Made by a program: the position numbers and the translations under genes. The notes under the pieces are model-generated. The model saw nothing but the letters and a program-made list of their open reading frames with translations, was not told the DNA's origin and did no database searches. A stretch of DNA of 5,836 nt from UBA2386 sp046306335 (GTDB lineage Bacteria > Planctomycetota > UBA1135 > UBA2386), in assembly GCA_046306335.1 (NCBI GenBank), contig JBKDXM010000043.1, positions 1 to 5,836 of the forward strand. The letters are read 5' to 3'. Below are positions 1-5,836 of this stretch, one piece after another; positions within the stretch are counted from its first letter, which is position 1; each line of letters starts with the position of its first letter.

Positions 1-1110
1 CTCATGCTCGACGCGTTCTGGGAGGAAGCCGGGCGCTCGGGGATCGCTTTGGGGTGCAGCGAGCCCGTCTCTGCTGCAGCCTTCTGCAAGGCGCGCCGCA
101 AGCTCAAGCCGCAGCTGTTGGCTGCGCTGCTCGCCATGGTCGGTGCCGAAGTCGACCGACTGCATGGCAGGCAGCTGCTCTGGCATGGGCGTCGGATCTT
201 CGCGGTGGACGGCATGCGCCATAACCTGCAACGGGGTTCGGAGCTCGCGGCGCACTTCGGCGTCCCGCACGGCGGCCACTGCCCGCAGATGCTGGTCTCG
301 GTGCTCTACGACGTCTTCGGTCGCTTCTCGATCGCCGCGACCATCGCACCTGCGGCCACGAGCGAGCGGAACGATTTGCTGAAGCTGCTGCCGCACTTGC
401 AGCCAGGCGACGTGCTGGTGATCGATCGCGGCTACCCATCGTTCGAAGTGCTGAAGACGCTGCGCGACGCTGGCATCGAGGTCGTGATCCGAGTGCCGAC
501 GTCTGGATCGTTCGACGCGATCCAGGTTTTCCACGACAGCGGCGGCGACGACTACCGGGTGCTCGTGTACCCGTCGCCATCTGCCGCTCGTGCCGGCGTC
601 GAGTCGCTGGACCTGCGCTGCGTCAGCCTCGATGTCAGCGGCGGCGATCCCTGGACCCTGCTCACGACGCTGCGCCGCTCCGAAGTCAGCTTGTCGCAGT
701 TGCAGCAGATCTATCACCTATGTTGGGAGATCGAGGAGTTCTACAAGCTGCTCAAGAGCGACGGATTCTCCCTGCGTCAGCTGCACGCCAAGTCAGTCGA
801 CGGCGTCGAGCAGGAGTTGTTCGCCCAGCTTCTCCTCATGGCGATGTCGCGGCTCTTGATGGTCAACGCCGCTGCCGAGCACGAAACACCTCATTGCGAC
901 CTCTCTGCCAAGGCCGGCGTCATGGCGCTTGCCAGCGGCATCGTTCGACTGCTGCTCTGCGATGATCCAGAGCGGCGACTCGAACATCACGGGGCGCTAC
1001 TCCGACGGCTCGCCAGACACCGACAGCGTCGCCGTCCAGGTCGCTCCAGTCCGCGAAGATCCTTCAAGCCGGGGCTCCGATGGAGCTCCAAGGGCAAGCT
1101 CGGAGGTTAA
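1..1110 (+). CDS. IS4-family DDE transposase, probably 5'-partial at the window edge
   Basis: Cut-and-paste transposase of an insertion sequence, acting on the IS ends through a two-metal DDE catalytic site. Counting from the first ATG (position 4, 368 residues), D69 lies in an AVDG motif, D141 in VIDRGY, and E244 in the Y-R-E-K signature region (Y237, E244, K251), the order and spacing known for IS4-family enzymes. The N-terminal SAAAFCKARRKL stretch and the basic C-terminal PRRSFKPGLRW stretch are also usual for this family, so the C-terminus looks complete. The codon before the ATG is in frame and not a stop, and IS4 transposases are usually over 400 residues, so the true start is likely left of the window. 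Odd point: the signature Arg is Cys240 (codon TGT at 721-723), one C-to-T change from CGT, which may weaken activity. No frameshift is seen. Family confidence is high; the subgroup is not known. Confidence 0.9.
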   Translation, partial: LMLDAFWEEAGRSGIALGCSEPVSAAAFCKARRKLKPQLLAALLAMVGAEVDRLHGRQLLWHGRRIFAVDGMRHNLQRGSELAAHFGVPHGGHCPQMLVSVLYDVFGRFSIAATIAPAATSERNDLLKLLPHLQPGDVLVIDRGYPSFEVLKTLRDAGIEVVIRVPTSGSFDAIQVFHDSGGDDYRVLVYPSPSAARAGVESLDLRCVSLDVSGGDPWTLLTTLRRSEVSLSQLQQIYHLCWEIEEFYKLLKSDGFSLRQLHAKSVDGVEQELFAQLLLMAMSRLLMVNAAAEHETPHCDLSAKAGVMALASGIVRLLLCDDPERRLEHHGALLRRLARHRQRRRPGRSSPRRSFKPGLRWSSKGKLGG

Positions 1111-1132
1111 TGGCATTGGCCCCTGAACTGGG

Positions 1133-1156
1133 CGGGTGGCCGATGCCGGCCGCCCG
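1133..1156 (+). terminator. GC-rich hairpin after the transposase, no U-tract
   Basis: A 9-bp stem (CGGGTGGCC with GGCCGCCCG, one G-U wobble) closes a 6-base loop GATGCC, 22 bases after the transposase stop. It is followed by ATGCCCCATAAG, without a T run, so it is not a standard intrinsic terminator. It could slow or stop read-through, protect the mRNA end, or belong to the IS end. The heptamer CGATGCC occurs twice (1141-1147 and 1155-1161). Confidence 0.3.
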
Positions 1157-1182
1157 ATGCCCCATAAGTGCGGTTGGCTGGC

Positions 1183-1216
1183 TTGACGCGCCTCTCGTGG
1201 TGACGCATGCTACATA
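1183..1216 (+). promoter_or_regulatory. Weak promoter candidate before the helical exported protein
   Basis: TTGACG at 1183-1188 matches the sigma-70 -35 consensus at five of six bases. Downstream, TGC-TACATA (1208-1216) resembles an extended -10, but the spacing of 22 is too long; at the usual 17-18 spacing only CATGCT or ATGCTA is available. It lies in a locally AT-richer patch 58 bases before the start codon. This is the best candidate in the gap and is weak. Confidence 0.2.
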
Positions 1217-1264
1217 TCTGCGTCGCATGGGAGGCGAAGTGTTCTACTTTCTTGACCGCAACCC

Positions 1265-1270
1265 GAGAGG
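1265..1270 (+). promoter_or_regulatory. Ribosome binding site for the 1274 gene
   Basis: GAGAGG lies 3 bases before the ATG at 1274. The purine run resembles a Shine-Dalgarno site, though the spacing is short. It supports ATG 1274 as the start, together with the signal peptide that begins right there. Confidence 0.45.
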
Positions 1271-1273
1271 ACG

Positions 1274-2671
1274 ATGAAAATCTTGCTCATCGCATGCGCA
1301 ATGGTCGTGATCGCGCTCGTAGCTGGCCGAGGATTGCGCTTCAGTGGACCGCAAGTGGCCGGCGTCAATCTGGAGAATGGCTCGCCCCAAAGGGCGGCGA
1401 CTCTGCGGTCGCAAGACGTGCCCGAACAAGCGCCGGCCGTAGCACGCACGCGGGTCGAAAGCGACACGGTGCCGAAGTGGCTTGAGGAGTTGCTCTACGG
1501 CCCTGCCGGCGGTGTGGCGGGATACACCGAAATCGTCGCGGCGATCCGCGACGGCAACTCCGAGCGTATATCTTCGCTTGCGGCCATTTTACGCGAGCTC
1601 GACTGTGACAACCGTGGCCCGGGGCGCCTGAAAAACGTCGACCTGCCGCTGGCGTTACTGCTCGGCCCCGATGAGCCCGCGCCCGCACTCATCGCCGCCA
1701 GGGACGCTTACCTCGAAGCAGACGCAGCGACCCAGCGGCATGCCGAGCTAATGGCCGGTGTTCGCGGCTGGCCAGTCTCTGAGGCGATCAGGGCGAAGAT
1801 CCTCGAACTGCTGGATCTGCTGGGCGCGGCAACGACCCACGCCGACCGGGTGGCCGCGATCGAGGAGCTGCTGCGGCTGGGCGCCGTTGGCGCCAAGGCG
1901 CTTGTGGTGGAGCTGGTCAACCGCTGCAACAAGGACGGCGGCGGCACAGTGCTGTTTGTGCACGCGCTGCTCGACGCGAGCCCCGATCCGAGCGTGCTGC
2001 CGCTGCTGCTGCACGAAACCGCAGCGACGCAGGTGAGCAGTGGCCAGGAGCAGGCATCCGGCGTTGTCAACATGATCGGCATCGGGTTCCGCACCTACCT
2101 GGCGAACGAACTCGGCAGCACGGTCGACGTCCGGCGGCGCATGGCGATCCAGTCGACGTTGATGGGGCTGGCCCGCGACGATGCCGTCTCGCACTCACTC
2201 GGACTCGGCGTGACGACCGCAGTCGCGCTCGGCGGTGGCAAGCTGGACGACCCCGGCGTCGCCGACTTCCTGGCCAACGCGAGCAGGTCTTGGCCGACGC
2301 TGGCTGCAAACACCGCGCTCGTGAACCTGGGATACGCTGCTTCGCCCCAGAGCTTCCTCGCTTACGTGCCGTGGCCGCTGACACCGCCAAAGGATATCCA
2401 GCGCATGACGCGACACGCCGACTACATCGCCGGCCTCACCGTTGCGCTCAACCGGCACCCCGATGAGGTGGCGCTCGTGCTGCCTTACATCGACCAGACG
2501 CTGCGCACTTGGCGCTCCGGCCGTTACGAAGTCCTGGCCTGCGAAGATGTGCTGCGAATCGTCGAAACGATGAATATTCGCGGCGCGTCTGCTGCACTCC
2601 AGGAACTGCGGATGGCCAACGTTCCGCGGCTGTCGGAGATTGCCGCCAAGATCCTGGAGGGTTGGCAGTGA
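1274..2671 (+). CDS. Unrecognised exported or membrane-anchored helical protein, weakly HEAT-like
   Basis: I do not recognise this 465-residue protein. Residues 1-19 are a typical signal peptide or single anchor: Lys2, a hydrophobic run (residues 3-17), then VAG before Arg19, so the product is exported or held at the membrane with its body outside. LIAC (residues 5-8) resembles a lipobox but lies too near the N-terminus for a normal lipoprotein signal. Residues about 25-65 look like a disordered linker. From about residue 68 on it is almost entirely predicted helix with Ala/Leu-rich amphipathic repeats such as RVAAIEELLRLGAVGAKALV and DPSVLPLLLHETAA, a pattern of HEAT-like or other alpha-solenoid binding proteins. 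No enzyme motif is visible. It sits between an IS transposase and a second signal-peptide gene that it overlaps by 4 bp, so the two probably form a translationally coupled operon. Codons TTA and ATA (around 1566-1592) and other A/T-ending codons differ from the genes at 3221 and 4839, suggesting acquisition. The reading frame is sound; the function is unknown. Confidence 0.75.
   Translation: MKILLIACAMVVIALVAGRGLRFSGPQVAGVNLENGSPQRAATLRSQDVPEQAPAVARTRVESDTVPKWLEELLYGPAGGVAGYTEIVAAIRDGNSERISSLAAILRELDCDNRGPGRLKNVDLPLALLLGPDEPAPALIAARDAYLEADAATQRHAELMAGVRGWPVSEAIRAKILELLDLLGAATTHADRVAAIEELLRLGAVGAKALVVELVNRCNKDGGGTVLFVHALLDASPDPSVLPLLLHETAATQVSSGQEQASGVVNMIGIGFRTYLANELGSTVDVRRRMAIQSTLMGLARDDAVSHSLGLGVTTAVALGGGKLDDPGVADFLANASRSWPTLAANTALVNLGYAASPQSFLAYVPWPLTPPKDIQRMTRHADYIAGLTVALNRHPDEVALVLPYIDQTLRTWRSGRYEVLACEDVLRIVETMNIRGASAALQELRMANVPRLSEIAAKILEGWQ
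2656..2660 (+). promoter_or_regulatory. Strong Shine-Dalgarno site setting the GTG start at 2668
   Basis: GGAGG (inside TGGAGGG) lies 7 bases before the GTG at 2668, within the last codons of the upstream gene. It decides the start of the next reading frame, whose GTG overlaps the upstream TGA as GTGA. It is the best ribosome binding site in the window. Confidence 0.6.
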
Positions 2672-3177
2672 TCACCATCCTCATCCGCAGAGTGTCATGC
2701 ATTGGCTTTGGCGCGTGCGTGGTATTGTTCGCGCTCCATGCGGCTTGCGTGGGCAGACGATGGCCCGAGGTGCTCGACGGCTGGTTGTCAGGCGGTGGAA
2801 GCAGTCACGCGTCCAACATCACGCACGCCGCCAAGCTGCGCGGCAAGCTGCTGCGGACCGTCGGCGAACTCGACCGCAACGTCGATCCCGCGTCGACGAT
2901 GCAGGTCGCGAACGCGCTGCTCGCCGCCGACAAGGACTTCGAACTGGTGGTCGTGCCGGGCGGCGGGCACGGCGTCGGCGAGTCGCCGGCGCTGGCGCGG
3001 CGGCGGCAGGACTTCTTCGTGCGGCACCTGCACGGGGTGGAGCCGCGGGGGCGGTGTGCGGGGTGGCGGCGCCGCCCCGGGCCCGGCGCGACGCCCCAGC
3101 CGGTGGAAGCCACCGCAATTCGCCGCTGGTTCGCCGTAGCCTGTGTCGGCGCTGCCAACGGCTGGCGTCGATGGTGA
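2668..3177 (+). pseudogene. Chimeric ORF: signal-peptide leader fused to the C-terminal stump of an S9 (DPP IV-like) peptidase
   Basis: From GTG 2668 this frame gives 169 residues in three parts. Residues 1-30 are a second signal peptide (two Arg, then a hydrophobic core ending LHAAC), followed by about 17 unplaced residues. Residues about 48-126 match the end of the alpha/beta-hydrolase domain of dipeptidyl-peptidase IV/prolyl oligopeptidase family enzymes: SNITHAAKLRGKLL, GELDRNVDP with the catalytic Asp (D69), PGGGHGVG with the catalytic His (H101), and the ending RRRQDFFVRHLHGVEP. The beta-propeller and the nucleophilic Ser motif (GxSxGG) are absent, so it cannot be a working peptidase. 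Residues 127-169 are an Arg/Trp-rich tail not typical of the family, probably translated former intergenic DNA. I infer that a truncated downstream member of the helical-protein operon was joined in frame to the 3' remnant of a peptidase gene near 2790-2815. It may still be translated, through the 4-bp overlap and strong ribosome site, giving a short exported protein of no known role. Confidence 0.7.
2790..2815. other. Inferred recombination junction between accessory block and chromosome
   Basis: The similarity to the S9 peptidase family starts abruptly around SNITHAAKL (from about 2812). Just upstream the frame is a short leader, with none of the roughly 600 residues that normally precede this point in such enzymes. 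Codon choice also becomes more strictly G/C-ending to the right. I see no inverted repeat or target-site duplication marking the join, so the exact base and the mechanism are not known. Confidence 0.5.
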
Positions 3178-3220
3178 CGGTCCGCCATGCGCGCTTCTCC
3201 CTGCAAGTCTGCCCATGCTG

Positions 3221-4693
3221 ATGCGACCCAATTTCCCGCATGCCCTCGTCCGGTCGGCGGTGGCCGCCGCGACCGTCGCGACCGCGTTCCTTTGTGCGCT
3301 GCATGCGCAGACGCAGACCGTCGACACCCGACTCGGGCCGCTGCAGCTCGAGAACGGCTACCCGTCGCGCGCGTCGGTGGAGCGGCTCTACGACGAGATG
3401 GACTTCCAGCGCGCCACGCAGGCCTTCCTGTGGGGGCTGCCGGCGGTGGGCTTCTACGGGCTGCGCGAAGCCCAGCGCACGGTCTTTGGCGCGAGCGATG
3501 GCGACGTGGTCCTGTACCAGTCGCTCAAGGACAAGGCGGGCATGCTGACGCCGAACCTGACCACCATCTACGCCTTCACGTTCTGGAACCTCGCAGCGCA
3601 GGGGCCGCTGGTGGTGGAGGTGCCCGCGGGTGCGACCGCCGGCGGCGTCGACGACATCTGGCAACGGCCGGTCATCGACATGGGCCAGACCGGACCGGAC
3701 AAGGGCCAGGGCGGCAAGTACCTGATCCTGCCGCCGGGCGGCGAAGACCTGAACCCGCCCGACCACTTCGTCGTGCGCGCCAAGACCAACCAGGTCTGGT
3801 TCGGTTCGCGCGGCCTCGCGCCGGACCCGGTCGAGGCCGAAGCGACGCTGCGCAAGCACCGCGTCTACGGCTGGAACCAGCGCGCCACGCCCGGCGAGAC
3901 CAAGTTCATCCCCGTCGGCGGCCGCACCTGGGCTTCCTGGCAGCCGAGCGACATCCGTTACTTCGAGCAGTTGAAGGGCATCCTCGATCCCGAGCCGATG
4001 GAGCCGCACAACGGCTACTTCTACGCCATGCTGCGCTCGCTCGGCATGGAGCCGGGCAAGCCCTTCGCGCCCGATGCGCGCCGCAAGAAGATCCTCGGCG
4101 ACGCGGCGCTGGCGGGCGAGCTGATGGCCCGCGCCAACGCCTTCGACAAACGCTTCCCCGGCGCGCGGGTCTTCGAAGGCGCCCACTGGGAGTACGCCAA
4201 CATGGTCGAACTCGACCAGCAACTGCCGATGTTCTCGCAGCTCGACGAGCGCGCGTCGTGGTTCTACGAGGCGATCGGCAACACCTCGGGCATGCAGGGG
4301 CGCATCGTCGGCTTCGGACAGGTCTACCTGGAGACCGCGCGCGACCAGTCGGGCGCGTGGCTCGACGGCGCCAAGTCCTACCGCCTGCGCGTGCCGCCGA
4401 ACGCGCCGGTGAAGCAGTTCTGGTCGTTCACGCTGTACGAGAACACGTCGCGCGCGCCGCTGCAGTCGCCGCAGGGCGCGGCGGACATCTCCTCGCGCCG
4501 GCCCGGGCTCGACGTCAACGCCGACGGCTCGGTCGACCTGTACTTCGGGCCGGCGAAGCCCGCGGGCGCCAACGCCAACTTCGTGCAGACCGTGCCCGGC
4601 AAGGGCTGGTTCGCCTACTTCCGCCTCTACGCGCCGACCGAGCCCTACTTCAAGAAGGAGTGGGCCTTGCCGGATCTCGTCGAGATCGGGTGA
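3221..4693 (+). CDS. Secreted DUF1254/DUF1214 domain protein
   Basis: A 490-residue protein of the DUF1254/DUF1214 family, whose biochemical role is not established. Residues 1-29 are a signal peptide (Arg2 and Arg11, Ala/Val-rich core, LHA before Gln30), so it is likely periplasmic or secreted. The N-terminal DUF1254 region spans about residues 60-190 and includes FLWGLPAVGFYGLREAQ and the conserved TPNLTTIYAFTFWNL stretch, followed by a PLVVEVPAG strand. The C-terminal DUF1214 region (about 375-480) has KQFWSFTLYENTSRAPLQ, a DVNADGSVDLYFGP strand pair and the closing FAYFRLYAPTEPYFKKEW...LP segment. Length and domain order fit a complete member. ATG 3221 was chosen because it begins directly with the signal peptide; ATG 3215 is two codons upstream, and a GTG at 3143 would put 26 unlikely residues in front. 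No Shine-Dalgarno is visible. It starts 43 bases after the chimeric frame and is probably an independent unit. Codons are almost all G/C-ending. Confidence 0.88.
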   Translation: MRPNFPHALVRSAVAAATVATAFLCALHAQTQTVDTRLGPLQLENGYPSRASVERLYDEMDFQRATQAFLWGLPAVGFYGLREAQRTVFGASDGDVVLYQSLKDKAGMLTPNLTTIYAFTFWNLAAQGPLVVEVPAGATAGGVDDIWQRPVIDMGQTGPDKGQGGKYLILPPGGEDLNPPDHFVVRAKTNQVWFGSRGLAPDPVEAEATLRKHRVYGWNQRATPGETKFIPVGGRTWASWQPSDIRYFEQLKGILDPEPMEPHNGYFYAMLRSLGMEPGKPFAPDARRKKILGDAALAGELMARANAFDKRFPGARVFEGAHWEYANMVELDQQLPMFSQLDERASWFYEAIGNTSGMQGRIVGFGQVYLETARDQSGAWLDGAKSYRLRVPPNAPVKQFWSFTLYENTSRAPLQSPQGAADISSRRPGLDVNADGSVDLYFGPAKPAGANANFVQTVPGKGWFAYFRLYAPTEPYFKKEWALPDLVEIG

Positions 4694-4714
4694 CGCCGCC
4701 CGGGCGCGCCCGCC

Positions 4715-4730
4715 GGCCAGGATGCTGGCC
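4715..4730 (+). repeat. Perfect short hairpin GGCCAG-GATG-CTGGCC
   Basis: A 6-bp perfect stem with a 4-base loop, 22 bases after the DUF1254 stop. No T run follows, so on its own it is not an intrinsic terminator. It may stabilise the 3' end of the DUF1254 mRNA or work with the larger structure just downstream. Confidence 0.35.
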
Positions 4731-4744
4731 CACGGCAGGCAACG

Positions 4745-4788
4745 CCGCCCGGCGCGCGTTCCGGCGCGCAGGCTCCGCGGGCGGTTTT
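4745..4788 (+). terminator. Candidate intrinsic terminator after the DUF1254 gene
   Basis: An outer stem CCGCCC (4745-4750) pairs with GGGCGG (4779-4784), immediately followed by TTTT (4785-4788). Inside it, GCGCGC (4752-4757) can pair with GCGCGC (4764-4769) around a 6-base loop. A GC stem ending in a short T run fits an intrinsic terminator, but the outer stem is only 6 bp, it closes a loop with unpaired bases, and the T run is short. In such GC-rich DNA, chance pairing is common. Confidence 0.3.
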
Positions 4789-4838
4789 GGCACGACACGC
4801 CCCCGGTCGCGCCGCCAAACTCCCGCCCCGTGACGACC

Positions 4839-5836
4839 ATGCGCTGCGTCGTCGTGCGCGAGCACGGCGGCATCGACAAGCTCCAGCTCACCGAGCGCCC
4901 GATCCCGTCGCCGGGGCCGGGCGAGGTCCGCGTGCGCGTGCGCGCGATCGGCCTCAACCATCTCGACACGTGGGTGCGCCGCGGCGTTCCGGGTCACACC
5001 TTCCCGCTGCCGCTGGTCCCCAGCAGCGACGCGGCCGGCGTGATCGACGCGCTCGGGCCGGGCGCGTCGGGCCACAAGGAAGGCGACGCCGTCGTCGTGC
5101 TGCCCGGCGTCTCCTGCGGCGCGTGCGAAGCGTGCCAGTCCGGCGTCGACCAGCTCTGCCGCAGCTTCCACATCCTCGGCGAGAGCTGCGATGGCACGTC
5201 CGCCGAGTACGTCTGCGTGCCCGCCGCCAACATCGCGCCGCTGCCCGCCGGCCTGTCGTGCGAGCAAGGCGCTGCCATCTGCCTCGTCTTCCAGACCGCC
5301 TGGAACATGCTCGTCCGCCGCGCCGAGCTGCGCGCCGGCGAGACCGTGCTCGTGCACGCCGGCCTGTCCGGCGTCGGCAGCGCCGCCGTGCAGATCGCCA
5401 ACGTGCTCGGCGCGCAGGTCATCGCCACGGCCGGCGGCGCGGCCAAGTGCGACCGCGTGCGCGCGCTCGGCGCGCACCACGTCGTCGACCACACGCAGCA
5501 GGACGTCGCCGCCGCCGTGCGCGCGCTCACCGGCAAGGCCGGCGTGCAGGTCGTCTTCGAGCACACCGGCGCGGCGACGTTCGACGCCTCGCTCAAGTGC
5601 CTCGCGCGCGGCGGCCGGCTCGTCACCTGCGGCGCCACGACCGGCGGCGACGTGCGGCTCTCGCTGCACGCGGTGTTCTTCAAGAGCCTGTCGATCCTCG
5701 GCTCGACGATGGGCAGCAAGGGCGACCTGCGCGGCGTCCTGCGCCTGTTCGACCAGGGCCGGCTGCGGCCGGTGCTCGACCGCGTGCTGCCCATGGCGCA
5801 GGTTGGCGAAGCGCACCGCCTGCTCGAAGCCCGGCA
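4839..5836 (+). CDS. Medium-chain dehydrogenase/reductase, quinone oxidoreductase/zinc-binding type (3'-partial)
   Basis: A cytosolic NAD(P)H-dependent oxidoreductase of the MDR superfamily; 332 codons are visible and the frame runs off the right edge, probably lacking only the last few residues. The GroES-like catalytic domain covers about residues 1-125. A structural zinc lobe has four Cys at 93, 96, 99 and 107 with the exact C-x2-C-x2-C-x7-C spacing. The Rossmann domain starts near 168 with AGLSGVGSAAVQIA (G175, G178, G180). After the second strand (VIATAGG) there is no acidic residue, which favours NADPH. The catalytic-zinc ligands of classical alcohol dehydrogenases appear replaced: Asn40 for the Cys, Ser63-Asp64 for the His-Glu pair. 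That suggests a zinc-independent reductase of enones or quinones rather than an alcohol dehydrogenase; the substrate cannot be told. ATG 4839 was chosen because relatives begin MRAVV-x2-HGG; an in-frame GTG lies three codons upstream (4830). No Shine-Dalgarno is visible. Confidence 0.88.
   Translation, partial: MRCVVVREHGGIDKLQLTERPIPSPGPGEVRVRVRAIGLNHLDTWVRRGVPGHTFPLPLVPSSDAAGVIDALGPGASGHKEGDAVVVLPGVSCGACEACQSGVDQLCRSFHILGESCDGTSAEYVCVPAANIAPLPAGLSCEQGAAICLVFQTAWNMLVRRAELRAGETVLVHAGLSGVGSAAVQIANVLGAQVIATAGGAAKCDRVRALGAHHVVDHTQQDVAAAVRALTGKAGVQVVFEHTGAATFDASLKCLARGGRLVTCGATTGGDVRLSLHAVFFKSLSILGSTMGSKGDLRGVLRLFDQGRLRPVLDRVLPMAQVGEAHRLLEAR

Larger units (their letters stand above)
1111..1273. 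other. Gap between transposase and next gene; possible IS right end
   Basis: This is a 163-base non-coding stretch. If the IS is intact its right terminal inverted repeat should lie here, most likely in the first 60 bases after the transposase stop. It cannot be identified because the matching left end is outside the window. The stretch also holds a GC-rich hairpin and a weak promoter candidate, listed separately. Short reading frames crossing it have no recognisable content. Confidence 0.4.
4694..4838. other. Intergenic region rich in inverted repeats
   Basis: This is 145 bases between the DUF1254 and MDR genes. It contains a 12-bp palindrome CGGGCGCGCCCG (4701-4712), a hairpin at 4715-4730, a 9-base direct repeat CCGGCGCGC (4750s and 4761-4769) and a terminator-like fold at 4745-4788. 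No promoter for the MDR gene is evident in the remaining 50 bases. Confidence 0.45.

Noticed and set aside
1252..1257. TTGACC as a -35 promoter element
   Set aside because: It lies only 17 bases before the start codon, leaving no room for a -10 and transcription start.
1286..1297. Lipobox-like LIAC in the signal peptide of the helical protein
   Set aside because: Only seven residues precede the Cys, too few for a normal lipoprotein signal.
2509..2667. Upstream TTG extension of the chimeric frame
   Set aside because: It would overlap the helical-protein gene by 160 bases. The GTG at 2668 has a strong Shine-Dalgarno site and begins directly with a signal peptide.
3065..3086. Adjacent palindromes as a terminator for the chimeric frame
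   Set aside because: They lie inside the open frame, have no loop-forming spacer and no T run; chance palindromes are common in such GC-rich DNA.
3187..4833. 548-residue plus-strand frame overlapping the DUF1254 gene
   Set aside because: It is a shifted frame, very rich in Arg and Ala; the true frame shows the DUF1254/DUF1214 motifs and a signal peptide.
2819..4969. 716-residue open frame on the minus strand
   Set aside because: It lies opposite the DUF1254 gene and its flanks, its translation is Arg/Ala/Gly-rich without domain motifs, and it arises because antisense stops are rare opposite G/C-ending codons.
4650..5816. 388-residue open frame on the minus strand
   Set aside because: It is the antisense shadow of the MDR gene, whose plus-strand frame has clear zinc and nucleotide-binding motifs.

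Overview
The window comes from a very GC-rich bacterium. From the sequence alone I cannot place it beyond that. The S9-type peptidase tail, the DUF1254 protein and the MDR oxidoreductase would fit Planctomycetota, Acidobacteriota, Gemmatimonadota or high-GC Proteobacteria. All five supported coding regions are on the plus strand. The long minus-strand reading frames are GC-driven shadows.

Layout: (1) 1-1110, the body and C-terminus of an IS4-type DDE transposase whose N-terminus probably lies left of the window. One of its signature residues (the Arg of the Y-R-E-K motif) is a Cys. (2) 1111-1273, a gap with a hairpin, a weak promoter candidate and possibly the right end of the IS. (3) 1274-2671, an unrecognised exported or membrane-anchored all-helical protein of 465 aa, weakly HEAT-like. 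(4) 2668-3177, a short reading frame that overlaps the previous gene by 4 bp and has a strong ribosome binding site. Its first ~47 residues are a signal-peptide-like leader. The rest is the C-terminal ~75 residues of a dipeptidyl-peptidase IV/prolyl oligopeptidase (S9) enzyme, followed by an Arg-rich read-through tail. (5) 3221-4693, a secreted DUF1254/DUF1214 protein. (6) 4694-4838, a gap with inverted repeats and a terminator-like structure. (7) 4839 to the right edge, a medium-chain dehydrogenase/reductase of the quinone oxidoreductase/zinc-binding type, truncated by the window end.

The main point is a join at about 2790-2815. To its left is an accessory block: the IS transposase plus a two-gene operon with more A/T-ending codons and visible Shine-Dalgarno sites. 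To its right is ordinary high-GC chromosome: the 3' stump of an S9 peptidase gene, then DUF1254 and MDR genes with almost only G/C-ending codons and no visible Shine-Dalgarno. The block seems to have broken or replaced the peptidase gene, and the join made an in-frame fusion of a foreign secretion signal to a peptidase tail that keeps the Asp and His of the triad but lacks the Ser and the propeller. I see no CRISPR array, no tRNA or rRNA, and no clear new defence or metabolic system. The unrecognised helical exported protein and the fusion are the only candidates for something undescribed.
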